Assembly (NCBI RefSeq): GCF_002192415.1
Contig: NZ_CP021780.1
Location: 4,650,001-4,714,000 of the forward strand
Length of the DNA stretch: 64,000 nucleotides
Origin: Paenibacillus donghaensis
GTDB lineage: Bacteria > Bacillota > Bacilli > Paenibacillales > Paenibacillaceae
Reading direction: 5' to 3'
In this document: one piece after another, positions 45,753-54,841 of the stretch
Numbering within the stretch: position 1 is the stretch's first letter
Layout: each line of letters starts with the position of its first letter
The notes under the pieces: generated by a model
The model's database searches: none
What the model was told of the DNA's origin: nothing
What the model saw: only the letters and a program-made list of their open reading frames with translations
Made by a program: the position numbers and the translations under genes

Positions 45753-45842
45753 CTGACAGGCCTCGGCTGGAACCTGAGGGATAAATGCTATATAATTAAG
45801 TTGTGATCTATTTAATTGCATTATCCAAATGGAGGGATATTA

Positions 45843-46829
45843 ATGAGTGACATTCAATCTGGACATCAAGGTTCCACCGTGCAAAAAGCCACCTTCGCAG
45901 GCGGATGCTTCTGGTGCATGGTATCCCCGTTCGAGGAATTGCCCGGCATTCTGGAGGTTATCTCCGGATACACCGGCGGACATACAGTTAATCCTACCTA
46001 TGAGGAAGTCTGCTCCGAAACCACAGGCCATGTGGAAGCGGTACAGATTACCTTTGATTCCGCTATATTCCCTTACACTAAGCTGCTGGAGCTATTCTGG
46101 CAGCAGATTGACCCTACTGATACCGGGGGGCAATTCCATGACCGCGGCACCTCTTACGGAACAGCAATCTTCACCTATTCCGAGGAGCAGAAACAGCAGG
46201 CCGAGGCTTCCAAGATCGCTCTTGAAGCCAGCGGCCGGTTCTCCAAGCCGATTGTAACGCCCATTCTTCCGGCAGCCGTGTTCTATCCGGCGGAAGAATA
46301 TCATCAGGGCTACCACCGCAAGAACCCCGGCCATTACAAGCGGTATCGCAAGGGCTCGGGACGGGAAGCTTTTATCGAGAACAACTGGACCCACAAGGAA
46401 GATAAAGCCAGCCTGAAAGAACGCCTGACGCCACTGCAATACGAGGTAACACAGAATAGCGCCACAGAGTCCCCATTCCGCAACGAGTTCTGGGATCACC
46501 ATGGGGACGGCATCTATGTGGACATCGTGTCCGGCGAACCACTGTTCAGCTCCAAGGACAAGTTCGATTCCGACTGCGGCTGGCCCAGCTTCACCCGTCC
46601 GATCCGGGATTACTCCGTGAAGGAGAAAACCGATCTCAGCCATCTGATGGTCCGCACCGAGGTACGCAGCCATACCGCAGATTCCCATCTCGGTCATGTC
46701 TTCAATGATGGACCGGACGAGAACGGTCTGCGCTACTGCATCAACTCCGCGGCGCTGCGGTTCGTGCCGAAGGAAGAGCTGGAGCAGGAAGGCTACGGCG
46801 AATACCACGTGCTGTTCCAGCACGCATAA
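45843..46829 (+). CDS. msrAB: Fused peptide methionine sulfoxide reductase MsrA/MsrB
   Basis: About 328 residues. The MsrA half (about 1-170) has the catalytic [15 protein letters not shown] and the sulfoxide-binding [18 protein letters not shown]. The MsrB half (about 190-328) has [65 protein letters not shown], with its catalytic Cys in RYCIN. The usual first CxxC zinc site of MsrB is not evident. It repairs both S and R forms of methionine sulfoxide. The start has GGAGGG 7 bp upstream, and TATAAT occurs near 45789. Confidence 0.95.
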   Translation: MSDIQSGHQGSTVQKATFAGGCFWCMVSPFEELPGILEVISGYTGGHTVNPTYEEVCSETTGHVEAVQITFDSAIFPYTKLLELFWQQIDPTDTGGQFHDRGTSYGTAIFTYSEEQKQQAEASKIALEASGRFSKPIVTPILPAAVFYPAEEYHQGYHRKNPGHYKRYRKGSGREAFIENNWTHKEDKASLKERLTPLQYEVTQNSATESPFRNEFWDHHGDGIYVDIVSGEPLFSSKDKFDSDCGWPSFTRPIRDYSVKEKTDLSHLMVRTEVRSHTADSHLGHVFNDGPDENGLRYCINSAALRFVPKEELEQEGYGEYHVLFQHA

Positions 46830-46955
46830 CCTTTTACCGAAGGACGCGGTGGCCTCCGCTCCAATTCGGGACATTTCCGCTACACAACCCTCCAGACCAT
46901 TTTGTGAGGCCGCTGAAAAAGGTTAGCTTTTGACTTTGTGAAATTCCAAAAACAG

Positions 46956-47006
46956 ATAAAGGCGAATTTCCATTCAACTCTGAATGAGAATCCGCCTTTA
47001 TTTTAT
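46956..47006 (+). terminator. Terminator downstream of msrAB
   Basis: AAAGGCGAATTTCCATTCA / TGAATGAGAATCCGCCTTT long stem followed by ATTTTATGG. It lies about 130 bp after msrAB and also faces the end of the minus-strand M56 gene, so it may act in both directions. Confidence 0.75.
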
Positions 47007-47098
47007 GGATTACTTCATGTTTTCTACCTTAATAGTGTCATTGTTCTTTTGTGGTTGACAGTGAATATAGCGCTAAAAAGGTTGCCTTCTCCTTATTG

Positions 47099-48223
47099 TC
47101 ACTTGAATGCATTGTTATTTGCGTAGCGACGCAACAGCTCCTTGAGACGGGTTACTTCATTATCCATATCGCTATCGCTGTCAATATGGCTATCGCTAAC
47201 ATAAGTCGAAGTAACAATTTCAGTAGCAATAGATGCTTGAGGGTCATCTGCGTTAGTTGCAGCGGTCAACGCGGACCCGATCCATATCATTCCCATCAGC
47301 GCCACACAGAGGATTAAAATACCAGCCTTCTTCCCTTTGAGGTCCATGATTGCAGAAATGCGATTTTTCAAACCTTTTGTCCCTCCATAAAATTTAGTAG
47401 ACAATGCTATTTGGAGCTTCGTCCCGTTCCTGGCAACAGCAATAATGGTTTCCCCATATTGCATTCGCCGTTGATGATCTGCGTTTTGTAAGACCAATGC
47501 GTCACAGGAGATTTCACATTGTTCCGCTGCCGCTTTTGCCATGAGATAGACCACCGGATTGAACCAATGAAACGCAGTTGCCGTCAAAATCATGGCCTTG
47601 TACCAAAGGTCGTGCCGTTTGAAATGAATCAACTCATGCTTTAGAATCAGAGACAATGCATCATCTGATAGTTTAATAGGCGGCAGTAAAATGACAGGCC
47701 GGAAAAAGCCAACGAGCATTGGGCTTGTAACGCTTTCACACACGCTTAACCCTATAGGTTTGTTAATCCCCAGTTCCGAGCTTACACTGTCCAAAATCCC
47801 CAGAACCTTCACATCGGTTACAGGCTCACTCCATCGGCGTACCGTCTTCATAAAGCGACCATGCCGCAGAGCATGATACAGTACGATGCTTACAATACCA
47901 CACCCCCAAATCGCTGCAAGCACCCGCCATAAAGGGGTTATTGCCCAAGTGTTCCCACTATCCCCAACACCCATTAAGGGGACAGTATTTATTATGGATT
48001 GCGCAAGCGTTACAGGAAGATCCGGCATGGGCACAGGGAGAACTAACAGGTCAATCCGTGGACGAAAGGGGAATATCCAGCCTGCCGCAAGCAGCAGCCA
48101 AACCCTATAATTCCACTTTGCGGCATATCGTTTGGATAAAAGGGGCCGTATTGCCGCGTACACAAGCGTCAGCAACGACATAGAAACAGAGCATTGGAGC
48201 AGGGTAGCTAAAAATCCCTGCAT
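47099..48223 (-). CDS. M56 (BlaR1-like) membrane metalloprotease without sensor domain
   Basis: A 374-residue integral membrane peptidase. Four helices (about 7-27, 37-53, 105-125, 310-328) frame a zinc protease domain with HELIHFKRHDLWYKA, the HExxH motif, near residue 192. BlaR1/MecR1 proteins are about 580-600 residues with a C-terminal extracellular penicillin-binding sensor; here only a short tail of about 50 residues follows the last helix. Beta-lactam sensing by the classic route is therefore unlikely. It starts 1 bp after the blaI-like gene and should cleave or inactivate that repressor. Confidence 0.9.
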   Translation of the reverse strand: MQGFLATLLQCSVSMSLLTLVYAAIRPLLSKRYAAKWNYRVWLLLAAGWIFPFRPRIDLLVLPVPMPDLPVTLAQSIINTVPLMGVGDSGNTWAITPLWRVLAAIWGCGIVSIVLYHALRHGRFMKTVRRWSEPVTDVKVLGILDSVSSELGINKPIGLSVCESVTSPMLVGFFRPVILLPPIKLSDDALSLILKHELIHFKRHDLWYKAMILTATAFHWFNPVVYLMAKAAAEQCEISCDALVLQNADHQRRMQYGETIIAVARNGTKLQIALSTKFYGGTKGLKNRISAIMDLKGKKAGILILCVALMGMIWIGSALTAATNADDPQASIATEIVTSTYVSDSHIDSDSDMDNEVTRLKELLRRYANNNAFK

Positions 48224-48224
48224 A

Positions 48225-48605
48225 TCACTCCCTCTTTTCTTTCAGCCAATTTTCCAGTTGGTCGAGGTCACTGTCCTTTACCTTGTTACCGGCATATAGC
48301 GTAGCAACCAAGCTGACGAAGGAATTCGCATGAAAACGCTCCATAAAGTCGCCCGTTTCAAATTTCAGGTAGTCCTCCTTGCTAATAAGGGGAAAATAAG
48401 TGCGCTCTTTTCCCTTTTTTTCAGTTCGAATAAAGCCACGTTCCACCAGCCGTAACATAAGAGAAATGACCGTCTGCGCTTTCCATCCCCTTTCATTTCC
48501 AAGCTGTTGCATAATGATATGGGTCGTTATAGGGGGATCATTGGCCCACACCACTTTCATAATGTCAAACTCCGCATCTGGCATTTTTTTCATGACCTCT
48601 ATCAT
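48225..48605 (-). CDS. BlaI/MecI family transcriptional repressor
   Basis: A 126-residue winged-helix repressor (MPDAEFDIMKVVWANDPPITTHIIMQQLGNERGWKAQTVISLMLRLVERGFIRTEKKGKERTY), followed by the C-terminal dimerisation helices. The pair with the M56 protease forms a proteolysis-relieved regulatory switch. AAGGAG lies 4 bp before the ATG at 48605; residue 5 is an alternative start. The promoter overlaps an inverted repeat, consistent with autoregulation. Confidence 0.93.
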   Translation of the reverse strand: MIEVMKKMPDAEFDIMKVVWANDPPITTHIIMQQLGNERGWKAQTVISLMLRLVERGFIRTEKKGKERTYFPLISKEDYLKFETGDFMERFHANSFVSLVATLYAGNKVKDSDLDQLENWLKEKRE

Positions 48606-48613
48606 TCAACTCC

Positions 48614-48666
48614 TTTAAGGCAATTGCCTACAACGATATTCTACATTTGCCTTAAACATATGTCAA
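48614..48666 (-). promoter_or_regulatory. Promoter and candidate operator of the blaI/blaR-like pair
   Basis: TTGACA (48661-48666), 17 bp, TAGAAT (48638-48643) is a near-consensus promoter. An inverted repeat, TTTAAGGCAA (48647-48656 read on the minus strand) and TTGCCTTAAA (48614-48623), brackets the -10 with 33 bp between arm centres. It does not match the classic TACA/TGTA bla operator closely, so this repressor may have its own recognition sequence. Confidence 0.65.
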
Positions 48667-48905
48667 ACCTAAAAAATCGAAAAGATAAAATCTGGATCGT
48701 GCCGTCACATGCCCTTCCTTCCAGGAATGGTATAGCCTTATAAACCTCTCATCGATTTGATAAACTGCTTTTCGTAGCAGCTTAGACTTCCACTGTTTTT
48801 TGAATAAGCATGTCGAGCAGGTTCACATCTTTCAAACGAACTGAAATTGAGGGATTGTTGGTTTGAAATCATCCGAGACACCACCTGAATTTAATTACTC
48901 TATTC
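48667..48905. other. Intergenic stretch, nothing recognised
   Basis: No supportable gene, RNA or repeat seen in this stretch upstream of the blaI-like promoter. Confidence 0.45.
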
Positions 48906-48908
48906 TAC

Positions 48909-48958
48909 AGGAAAACAGGATACCATCCCCTCAGAAATGAGGTCTGGTATCCTGTTGT
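48909..48958 (-). terminator. Terminator-like hairpin downstream of the membrane-protein remnant
   Basis: ACAGGATACCAGACCTCA / TGAGGGGATGGTATCCTGT stem followed by TTTTCC on the minus strand, directly downstream of the reading frame at 48972-49211. Confidence 0.75.
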
Positions 48959-48971
48959 AAGATTTGGAGTT

Positions 48972-49211
48972 TCAGCGGCCTCCATTTTGTGGTTGGAGGT
49001 TTTTTTGATGTTTCGGGAACCACCGCATACTACCGGTCAGCACCGGCCACAAGGAGAATCCCTCAACGATTGTCGCAATGCCGAAGAACAGCGTTCCCGT
49101 CAGCAGGACGGCCCCCGCCTTGCCCATCAGCATGCCGATGCCGCTATAGGGAATTTGACGAAACAGCTTGGATACAATAATCGATATGTAGTAAAATCGA
49201 AATAAACACAT
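48972..49211 (-). pseudogene. Possible remnant of a membrane protein
   Basis: 79 codons containing a hydrophobic, coding-like stretch (GIGMLMGKAGAVLLTGTLFFGIATIVEGFSLWPVLTG) and a basic C-terminus. There is no ribosome binding site before the ATG, and base composition changes from coding-like to A/T-rich at its 5' end. A proper terminator follows. It looks like the tail of a lost gene rather than an intact one. The family is not recognised. Confidence 0.35.
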
Positions 49212-49246
49212 TTATTACATAAGTACCCATTATAACCAATGTCTCG

Positions 49247-49500
49247 ATCCCTGCGTGTAGGTGGCTATGGGGAAAAACCACCGTTAATTCTCGGATAAAG
49301 TTCAATTTCCAGAGTGTATAGGGAAGTTACCACTAATTACGCCTATTGAGGGCTTTTCTAAGCGGATCGGACGTGATTAACGGGAGAAACTCCCTATAAC
49401 TTTATCCAATAGCCTCACTGAGATCAAATAGTGGTATAAATTCCCTATAACGGGCCTGAGCAGCACCCACTTACGCAGCTAAATCACCAGATTGGATTTA
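49247..49500 (+). repeat. Dispersed intergenic repeat, copy 2, with internal repeats
   Basis: The first 93 bp match the inverted copy at 295-383. The rest (to about 49500) contains several variants of GGGAAxTTACCACTA and CTCCCTATAAC-type blocks (for example AGGGAAGTTACCACTAATTA and AGTGGTATAAATTCCCTAT), which are partly complementary to each other. No gene is present between 49212 and 49566. Confidence 0.6.
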
Positions 49501-49566
49501 GGAAGCTACCGTGAAGCTTAGGTCCCGCTTGACTCATCAACCGAGACCCAAGCATCAGCCCAAGAC

Positions 49567-50685
49567 TTAATTATCCCTCTTCGGATCATCCTCGGTTACT
49601 GCTTCTGGTCCTGCCGCTTCCGCTTCCACTGAAGGCTGCTCCGGTTGTTGCTGTTCCTGCAACCGCTCGCGGTTCGACTGCCGAATCCGCTCCACCTGCT
49701 CCGACTCCGAGCTTCTCCGCCGTCTATAGATCACCCAGACCACAGCACCGACAAGAGCGGCCACGATTAATACCGGGAAGGCTCCGGCCAGGAACACCAC
49801 CAGCCATTGGAACATTACGGAGAGTGCATGCAGACTGCCGTTCAGCGCATCCCCAGCCCGCTGCATCAGGGGGCCTTTCGCTTTGGTGAGAACATCGTCT
49901 TTCGCTTCTGTTTCATACAACCGCAGCTCCACCGTGGAGAAGGAGACATTCTGATCAATATAACGCATTCTGCCTTTAATCTGCTCAATCTCCTCCTGAA
50001 TTCTGCCCAGCTCATTGGCGAAGGAGACGAGGTCGGCGGATTTGGTCGCTTTGCTCATAAACTCGGTATATTGGCGTTCCATCAGCACCTTAGCCTTCAA
50101 TCTGGACTCCAGATCGACATACTCTTCAGAGACATCCTGCCCCTGTATGCTGCGCTGGAGCGATTGATGTGCTACCTTCTCCAGATTGTTCAGGAACGAA
50201 GAGAACCCGGACGCAGGCACTTTCATGATAAAAGTACCGCCCTGCTCATACTCGGAGACATTCTCGTTAAATTCAATAATATAGCCGTTCGCCATCGTTA
50301 CCATGTTGCGCACTTCTGTCTGCGCCTTGCCATAGTCTTCCACTTCCATCGTCAGATTGCCGCGGTAGATCAGCTTCTTGTTCAGTCCTGCAACTACATC
50401 GCTGCCGGTAAATCCGGCGGCTCCGGCTGTGTCGGCGGTATTCTCGGCTGTAGTTCCCATTACCACAGGATCACCGCTGTTACCGCCATCTCCACCTGCG
50501 ACCTGGGCCGCTGCCTCTGCGGCAGGCGCTTCCATTGCTTGGTCGCTTGCGGTGCTACTCTCTACCAAACCATTCTGCATAGCGCCACTGTCTGCCGAGC
50601 TATTATTGTCCGAACCTGAACCACACCCCGCCACAACCAGAGCAAGAATCAAAACACACAAGAAATGCAGACCCCACTTACGCAT
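49567..50685 (-). CDS. DUF4349 domain lipoprotein
   Basis: About 372 residues. The signal peptide ends in LALVVAGC (lipobox), then a Ser/Ala/Gly-rich tether of about 100 residues. The DUF4349 core starts NKKLIYRGNLTMEVEDYGKAQTEVRNMVTMANGYI and includes a predicted coiled coil (EEYVDLESRLKAKVLMERQYTEFMSKATKSADLVSFANELGRIQEEIEQIKGRM region). One transmembrane helix lies near the C-terminus (LVVFLAGAFPVLIVAALVGAVVWVIY), followed by a charged cytoplasmic tail. The start at 50685 has GGAGG 7 bp upstream. Function is unknown; the family is widespread in Firmicutes envelopes. Confidence 0.85.
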   Translation of the reverse strand: MRKWGLHFLCVLILALVVAGCGSGSDNNSSADSGAMQNGLVESSTASDQAMEAPAAEAAAQVAGGDGGNSGDPVVMGTTAENTADTAGAAGFTGSDVVAGLNKKLIYRGNLTMEVEDYGKAQTEVRNMVTMANGYIIEFNENVSEYEQGGTFIMKVPASGFSSFLNNLEKVAHQSLQRSIQGQDVSEEYVDLESRLKAKVLMERQYTEFMSKATKSADLVSFANELGRIQEEIEQIKGRMRYIDQNVSFSTVELRLYETEAKDDVLTKAKGPLMQRAGDALNGSLHALSVMFQWLVVFLAGAFPVLIVAALVGAVVWVIYRRRRSSESEQVERIRQSNRERLQEQQQPEQPSVEAEAAGPEAVTEDDPKRDN

Positions 50686-51034
50686 GCACATTCCTCCAGA
50701 GTAAAATAGTCGATACTCCGCTCGCCTGCGGATTACCGCTGATGAATCCTCCGAAATGTCCTCATCTAGGCAAGAATCTCTTTCGGTTATAGTTCTTTGA
50801 CGTTCCAAATGTTGGAAGGTTGCAGTTCCGGACGCAGAACGCAAAAAAAACCGCCGGATATACCGTTCGGATTGCGAAAGCTTACGTTATTTGGTACAAT
50901 TGCAATGATTAACGAACTAATATACACCAAATACCCTCCATTCTTAACAGAATAAGGGCATGGTGCTGCTCGGACAAGCTCCACCTTGCTGAACAGCTAA
51001 TGTATTCATTACCTACCAAGGGAGGTGAACCCTA

Positions 51035-51187
51035 ATGGCAAAAGACGTTGTTTGCGAAGTGAACTCCTGCACTCACTGGGCAGAAGAGAACAAATGCGAC
51101 GCTGAATCCATCTATGTAGCATTCCATAGTGCTAAAGAACCTACACGCTCTGAAGAAACAGACTGCAAAACCTTTGAAAGCAAATAA
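51035..51187 (+). CDS. DUF1540 domain small cysteine-rich protein (50 aa)
   Basis: Encodes 50 residues beginning MAKDVVCEVNSCTHWAEENKC, with the four conserved cysteines of DUF1540 (C7, C12, C21 and C44 in TDCKTF). GGGAGGTG lies 7 bp before the ATG, an excellent ribosome binding site. The family is typical of Firmicutes and thought to bind a metal, though its role is unknown. A terminator follows directly. Confidence 0.9.
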   Translation: MAKDVVCEVNSCTHWAEENKCDAESIYVAFHSAKEPTRSEETDCKTFESK

Positions 51188-51197
51188 GCTGTAACGA

Positions 51198-51232
51198 GAA
51201 GGGACCGGGCATGGTTCCTTCTTTTCTTGTTT
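51198..51232 (+). terminator. Terminator of the DUF1540 gene
   Basis: AGAAGGGACC / GGTTCCTTCT stem followed by TTTCTTGTTTC. Confidence 0.85.
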
Positions 51233-51326
51233 CTTATTCTATCAAGGATGAGAATTATTATCAAGTGTTTCTCCAAAAATAAACCCATCAAACTGGTGGG
51301 ATACCGCTGATTAGCTATTATGAGCA

Positions 51327-51365
51327 CAAGGATGCCGTCCTTCAAGGAACGGCATCCTTTTTTCT
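51327..51365. terminator. Hairpin between the DUF1540 gene and metE
   Basis: AAGGATGCCGTCC / GGAACGGCATCCTT stem. The T run (TTTTTTC) is on the plus strand, but its position 35 bp after the metE stop suggests it also ends metE transcripts. Confidence 0.8.
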
Positions 51366-51400
51366 ATGAGAGTTGTTGGATCAGTACTTCACCCCGCCCG

Positions 51401-53692
51401 TTAACGAACTCCGGCTGAGACCTGCTCCCTGGCTTCCTCCGCAGCCGCCACCATGTTGCGCAACGCGGCAATCGTCTCCGGCCAGCCTCTTGTCTTCAGC
51501 CCGCAATCGGGATTGATCCAGAATTGCTGCGGGTCCAGCACCCGCAAGGCGCGGCTGATATTAGCCGCCATCTCCGCTACCGCTGGCACACGCGGACTGT
51601 GAATATCGTAAACACCAAGGCCGATGCCTTTGTCATATGCCCGCTCCTCGAAGCTGGCGATCAGCTCGCCGTGGCTGCGCGAGGTCTCGATGGAGATCAC
51701 ATCGGCATCCATAGCAGAGATGGAATCAATCATGTTATTGAAATCACTGTAGCACATATGCGTATGCACCTGAGTGGTGGGCTTGACCTGATTGGTGGAA
51801 ATGCGGAAGGATCTGACCGCCCAGTTCAGGTAGTGCTCGTGGTCTTTGGCTTTGAGCGGCAGTCCTTCGCGGATCGCCGGTTCGTCTACCTGGATCATCT
51901 CAATGCCGGCCTCTTCCAGTGCCTGAATCTCATGCCGCAGCGCCAGCGCGATCTGACGGGCAACCTCCTCGCGGCTCAGGTCGTCGCGTACAAAGGACCA
52001 GTTGAGAATGGTGACCGGACCGGTCAGCATGCCTTTGACCGGGAGCTTAGTCAGCGACTGGGCATACAGGCTTTCCTTGACAGTCATCGGCTTCACATAG
52101 GCCACATCGGCATAGATGACCGGAGGTTTGACACAGCGCGAGCCGTAGGACTGCACCCAGCCGCCGCGCGTGAACAGGTAGCCGTCCAGCTGCTCGCCGA
52201 AGAACTCCACCATGTCTGTCCGCTCGAATTCCCCGTGCACCAACACATCCAGGCCCAACTCCTCCTGAATGGTAATCGCTTCTTCGATCTGCTGGCGGAT
52301 GAAGCCGTCATACCGCTCCTGGCTCCAGACACCTTTGCGCCATTTCAGCCGGGCCTGGCGTACCTCCACCGTCTGCGGGAAGCTGCCGATGGTCGTGGTC
52401 GGCAGCAGCGGCAGCTGCCATTTCTGGCGCTGCAGCGGCAGACGCTCCGCATAGGGCAGCCCGCGCCAGTCCCGCTGGCCTTGCAGCGTCTCCGCCTGCT
52501 GTGCCACATCCTGCCGTCTGCGCTCCGGCAGCGCGCGGAACGCAGCCAGCGCCGCGCGGCTCTCGGCCAGCGCTTCGCGGCTTCCGCCATTCAGCACGGC
52601 GCCGAGCAGGCTCAGCTCGGCCAGCTTCTCATCGGCGAACGCCAGCGCCTGGCGTACTGCGTCCTTCAGCTTGTCCTCTCCCTGTACCGTGACCGGCACA
52701 TGCAGCAGGCTGCAGGAAGGCTGCAGAATCAGCTGCTCCGCCGGGACAAGCGCGGCCAGCTTGCCGACCAGCGCAAGCTTGTCATCCAGATCGGCACGCC
52801 AGATGTTACGCCCGTCAATAACGCCTGCGCCCAGCCATTTGTCGGCTGGCCAGCCCAGACGCTCAATCGCGGCGAGATTCGCTCCACCATCGTGTACGAA
52901 ATCAAGACCCAGCCCCTGCACCGGAAGCGTAAGCAGTTGCTCCAGCGGTTCAGCCGCTTCGAAATAGGTCTGCAGGAGCAGCTTCAAACCAGGCACCGCG
53001 GCGGCAATTTCACCATAGATGGATTCCAGCAGCTTGATTTCAGCCGCCTCCAGTCCCGTAACAATGGCAGGCTCGTCAACCTGTACCCAGGCTGCCCCTT
53101 CCTGCTTCAGCTCCTGCAGCAGCTGGATATATACCGGCAGGAAACGGGCTGCAACCTTCGGCAGCTCGGAAGCCGGGAAGCCTTTGGACAACTTCAGGAA
53201 GGTGTACAGGCCAAGAATCACCGGTTTGCCTTCAATCCCCGCCTTGGCCTTGGCTAAACGGTAGGCCTCCAGCGGTTTGTTCGTGGTCAGTCTTGGAGTC
53301 TGATCCCCAATCTCCGGGACAATGTAATGGTAGTTGGTATTGAACCATTTGGTCATGGTGCTGGCTGTAGCTTCGGCATTGCCGCGCGCCATGGCGAAGT
53401 ACAAGTCCAGATCAACCTCACCACCGCCATATCCGTAACGCGGAGGGACAATTCCGAACATCACGGCTGTATCCAGCACGTGATCATAGAAGGTGAAGTC
53501 GTTCACCGGAATTAGCTCAATCCCCGCTTCCTTCTGGGCGCTCCAATGCTGAAGCTGGATCGTCTCCATCTCACTGCGGAACGCCGCTTCATCCAGCTTG
53601 CCAGCCCAGAAGGCTTCCAGTGTTTTTTTCCATTCTCTATTCTTGCCGATCCTTGGATACCCGAGATTGCTAAGTGTAAACTTCTGTGTCAT
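51401..53692 (-). CDS. metE: Cobalamin-independent methionine synthase
   Basis: 5-methyltetrahydropteroyltriglutamate-homocysteine methyltransferase; makes methionine from homocysteine and methyl-tetrahydrofolate. The 763-residue length is standard for the two-barrel enzyme. The N-terminal barrel begins LSNLGYPRIGKNREWKKTLEAFW. The C-terminal barrel has the catalytic zinc ligands in QVHTHMCYSDF (His and Cys), the conserved Glu in SIETSRSHGE and the last Cys ligand in WINPDCGLKTRGW. No SAM or T-box leader was found in the 220 bp upstream, unusual for a methionine gene in this group. GAGGGAGATG precedes the start. Confidence 0.97.
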   Translation of the reverse strand: MTQKFTLSNLGYPRIGKNREWKKTLEAFWAGKLDEAAFRSEMETIQLQHWSAQKEAGIELIPVNDFTFYDHVLDTAVMFGIVPPRYGYGGGEVDLDLYFAMARGNAEATASTMTKWFNTNYHYIVPEIGDQTPRLTTNKPLEAYRLAKAKAGIEGKPVILGLYTFLKLSKGFPASELPKVAARFLPVYIQLLQELKQEGAAWVQVDEPAIVTGLEAAEIKLLESIYGEIAAAVPGLKLLLQTYFEAAEPLEQLLTLPVQGLGLDFVHDGGANLAAIERLGWPADKWLGAGVIDGRNIWRADLDDKLALVGKLAALVPAEQLILQPSCSLLHVPVTVQGEDKLKDAVRQALAFADEKLAELSLLGAVLNGGSREALAESRAALAAFRALPERRRQDVAQQAETLQGQRDWRGLPYAERLPLQRQKWQLPLLPTTTIGSFPQTVEVRQARLKWRKGVWSQERYDGFIRQQIEEAITIQEELGLDVLVHGEFERTDMVEFFGEQLDGYLFTRGGWVQSYGSRCVKPPVIYADVAYVKPMTVKESLYAQSLTKLPVKGMLTGPVTILNWSFVRDDLSREEVARQIALALRHEIQALEEAGIEMIQVDEPAIREGLPLKAKDHEHYLNWAVRSFRISTNQVKPTTQVHTHMCYSDFNNMIDSISAMDADVISIETSRSHGELIASFEERAYDKGIGLGVYDIHSPRVPAVAEMAANISRALRVLDPQQFWINPDCGLKTRGWPETIAALRNMVAAAEEAREQVSAGVR

Positions 53693-53846
53693 TTGTACAC
53701 ATCTCCCTCTTCAATAATCATTATCTGGATTGTTGCTCCTATTTCTTATATATCTAACTATACCTACTTAAATACTCACCTAAGGGATGCAACGATTCCC
53801 TGCCCTGCTGTTTCCCGCCGGCTGTGCCTGCTATTAGATGCCATCA

Positions 53847-53893
53847 TAGCTGAAGCCCCTGGAATCCGCAACGGATTCCAGGGGCTTCAGCTA
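53847..53893. terminator. Large perfect hairpin between uppP and metE
   Basis: A 21-bp stem (TAGCTGAAGCCCCTGGAATCC / GGATTCCAGGGGCTTCAGCTA) with a loop of about five bases. It lies 22 bp after the uppP stop but lacks a T tract on either side, so it may be a terminator, an mRNA stabiliser or a repeat remnant. Confidence 0.7.
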
Positions 53894-53914
53894 TACAGAT
53901 TCCTTATAGCAAGT

Positions 53915-54775
53915 TTAGAAAAACACGAGATAGACTACTCCGGCAAGGATAATCCGGTATATAGCAAACGGCAGCAGCTTGATCCGGTTGATCAGCTTCA
54001 GGAAGAAACGCATCGACAGCAGCGCGAACAGGAAGGCGCTGATGAACCCGGCAATGAAGAACGGCAGCGCGTCGAGCGTGAAATACTGCCAGTTCTTGAC
54101 CAGCGAGATCAGACTTGCCCCGGCCATGATCGGCACAGCCATAATGAAGGTGAAGTCAGCCGCGGCACGGTGGCTCATGCCCAGCAGCACCCCGCCGGAA
54201 ATCGTCGACCCCGAGCGGGAGAACCCCGGCCACAGCGAGAAGCACTGGATGAATCCAACCGTCAGCGCCTGTCTGTATGTAATCTGATCCACGCTCTCTA
54301 CCTTGGTCTTCTTGGGAGCGAACAGATCCGCAGCAATCATAAACAATGCACCAATCACCAGCCCGATCAGCACGGTAGACGTGGAGAAGAGATGCTCATC
54401 AATATAGTCCTCGAATAGCAGGCCCAGCACACCGGCAGGAATTAATCCTACAATTACCTGAGCCAGCTTAAGCCGGCCTTCTGTTTCTGGCTGGGGTTCT
54501 CCCGTGGAGACCGGCTCCAGCTGCTTACGGCTGAACCGCTTCAGGCCCAGCAGATCAATGAACCGGTTGCGGAAAATAATGACTACCGCCAGGATCGAGC
54601 CAAGCTGAATGACTACCTTGAACGTATTTGCTGTGTATTTTCCGAGAAATTCCTGCGACATGAGCCACATATCATCGACGATAATCATATGGCCCGTGGA
54701 GGACACGGGAGCAAACTCGGTTAACCCCTCTACAATCCCTAGAATAATAGCTTTAATGATCGTGAACAGCTCCAT
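53915..54775 (-). CDS. uppP: Undecaprenyl-diphosphatase UppP (BacA type)
   Basis: A 286-residue polytopic membrane phosphatase that recycles undecaprenyl diphosphate to the monophosphate carrier for cell-wall synthesis and confers bacitracin tolerance. The N-terminal motif GIVEGLTEFAPVSSTGHMIIVDD (residues about 13-35) holds the catalytic E/Ser/His region, and the second motif is WPGFSRSGSTISGGVLLGM near residue 176. Eight helices are predicted. The start follows AAGGGGGGC. It lies beside dedA and a Bce-type module, all on the minus strand, giving a lipid-carrier theme to the region. Confidence 0.96.
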   Translation of the reverse strand: MELFTIIKAIILGIVEGLTEFAPVSSTGHMIIVDDMWLMSQEFLGKYTANTFKVVIQLGSILAVVIIFRNRFIDLLGLKRFSRKQLEPVSTGEPQPETEGRLKLAQVIVGLIPAGVLGLLFEDYIDEHLFSTSTVLIGLVIGALFMIAADLFAPKKTKVESVDQITYRQALTVGFIQCFSLWPGFSRSGSTISGGVLLGMSHRAAADFTFIMAVPIMAGASLISLVKNWQYFTLDALPFFIAGFISAFLFALLSMRFFLKLINRIKLLPFAIYRIILAGVVYLVFF

Positions 54776-54841
54776 GTGATGCCCCCCTTTAATTGGTTAT
54801 TCATTTTAGTTATGACCATGCGTGTTCTTGAGCCGCTCCTG

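Noticed and set aside
50787..50984. 65-codon frame between the DUF4349 lipoprotein and DUF1540 genes
   Set aside because: Weak start context, runs into the lipoprotein promoter region and shows no conserved motif.
51524..53257. 577-codon open frame opposite metE, and similar long antisense frames opposite metG (879-2222), the CuAO-N/PKD gene (4863-6245) and adhE (17745-18830)
   Set aside because: All are shadows of well-supported genes with recognisable catalytic motifs; none has its own start signals.
53693..53914. SAM riboswitch or T-box upstream of metE
   Set aside because: I looked for the conserved cores on the minus strand and found neither; only promoter-like A/T sequence and a hairpin belonging to the uppP end.
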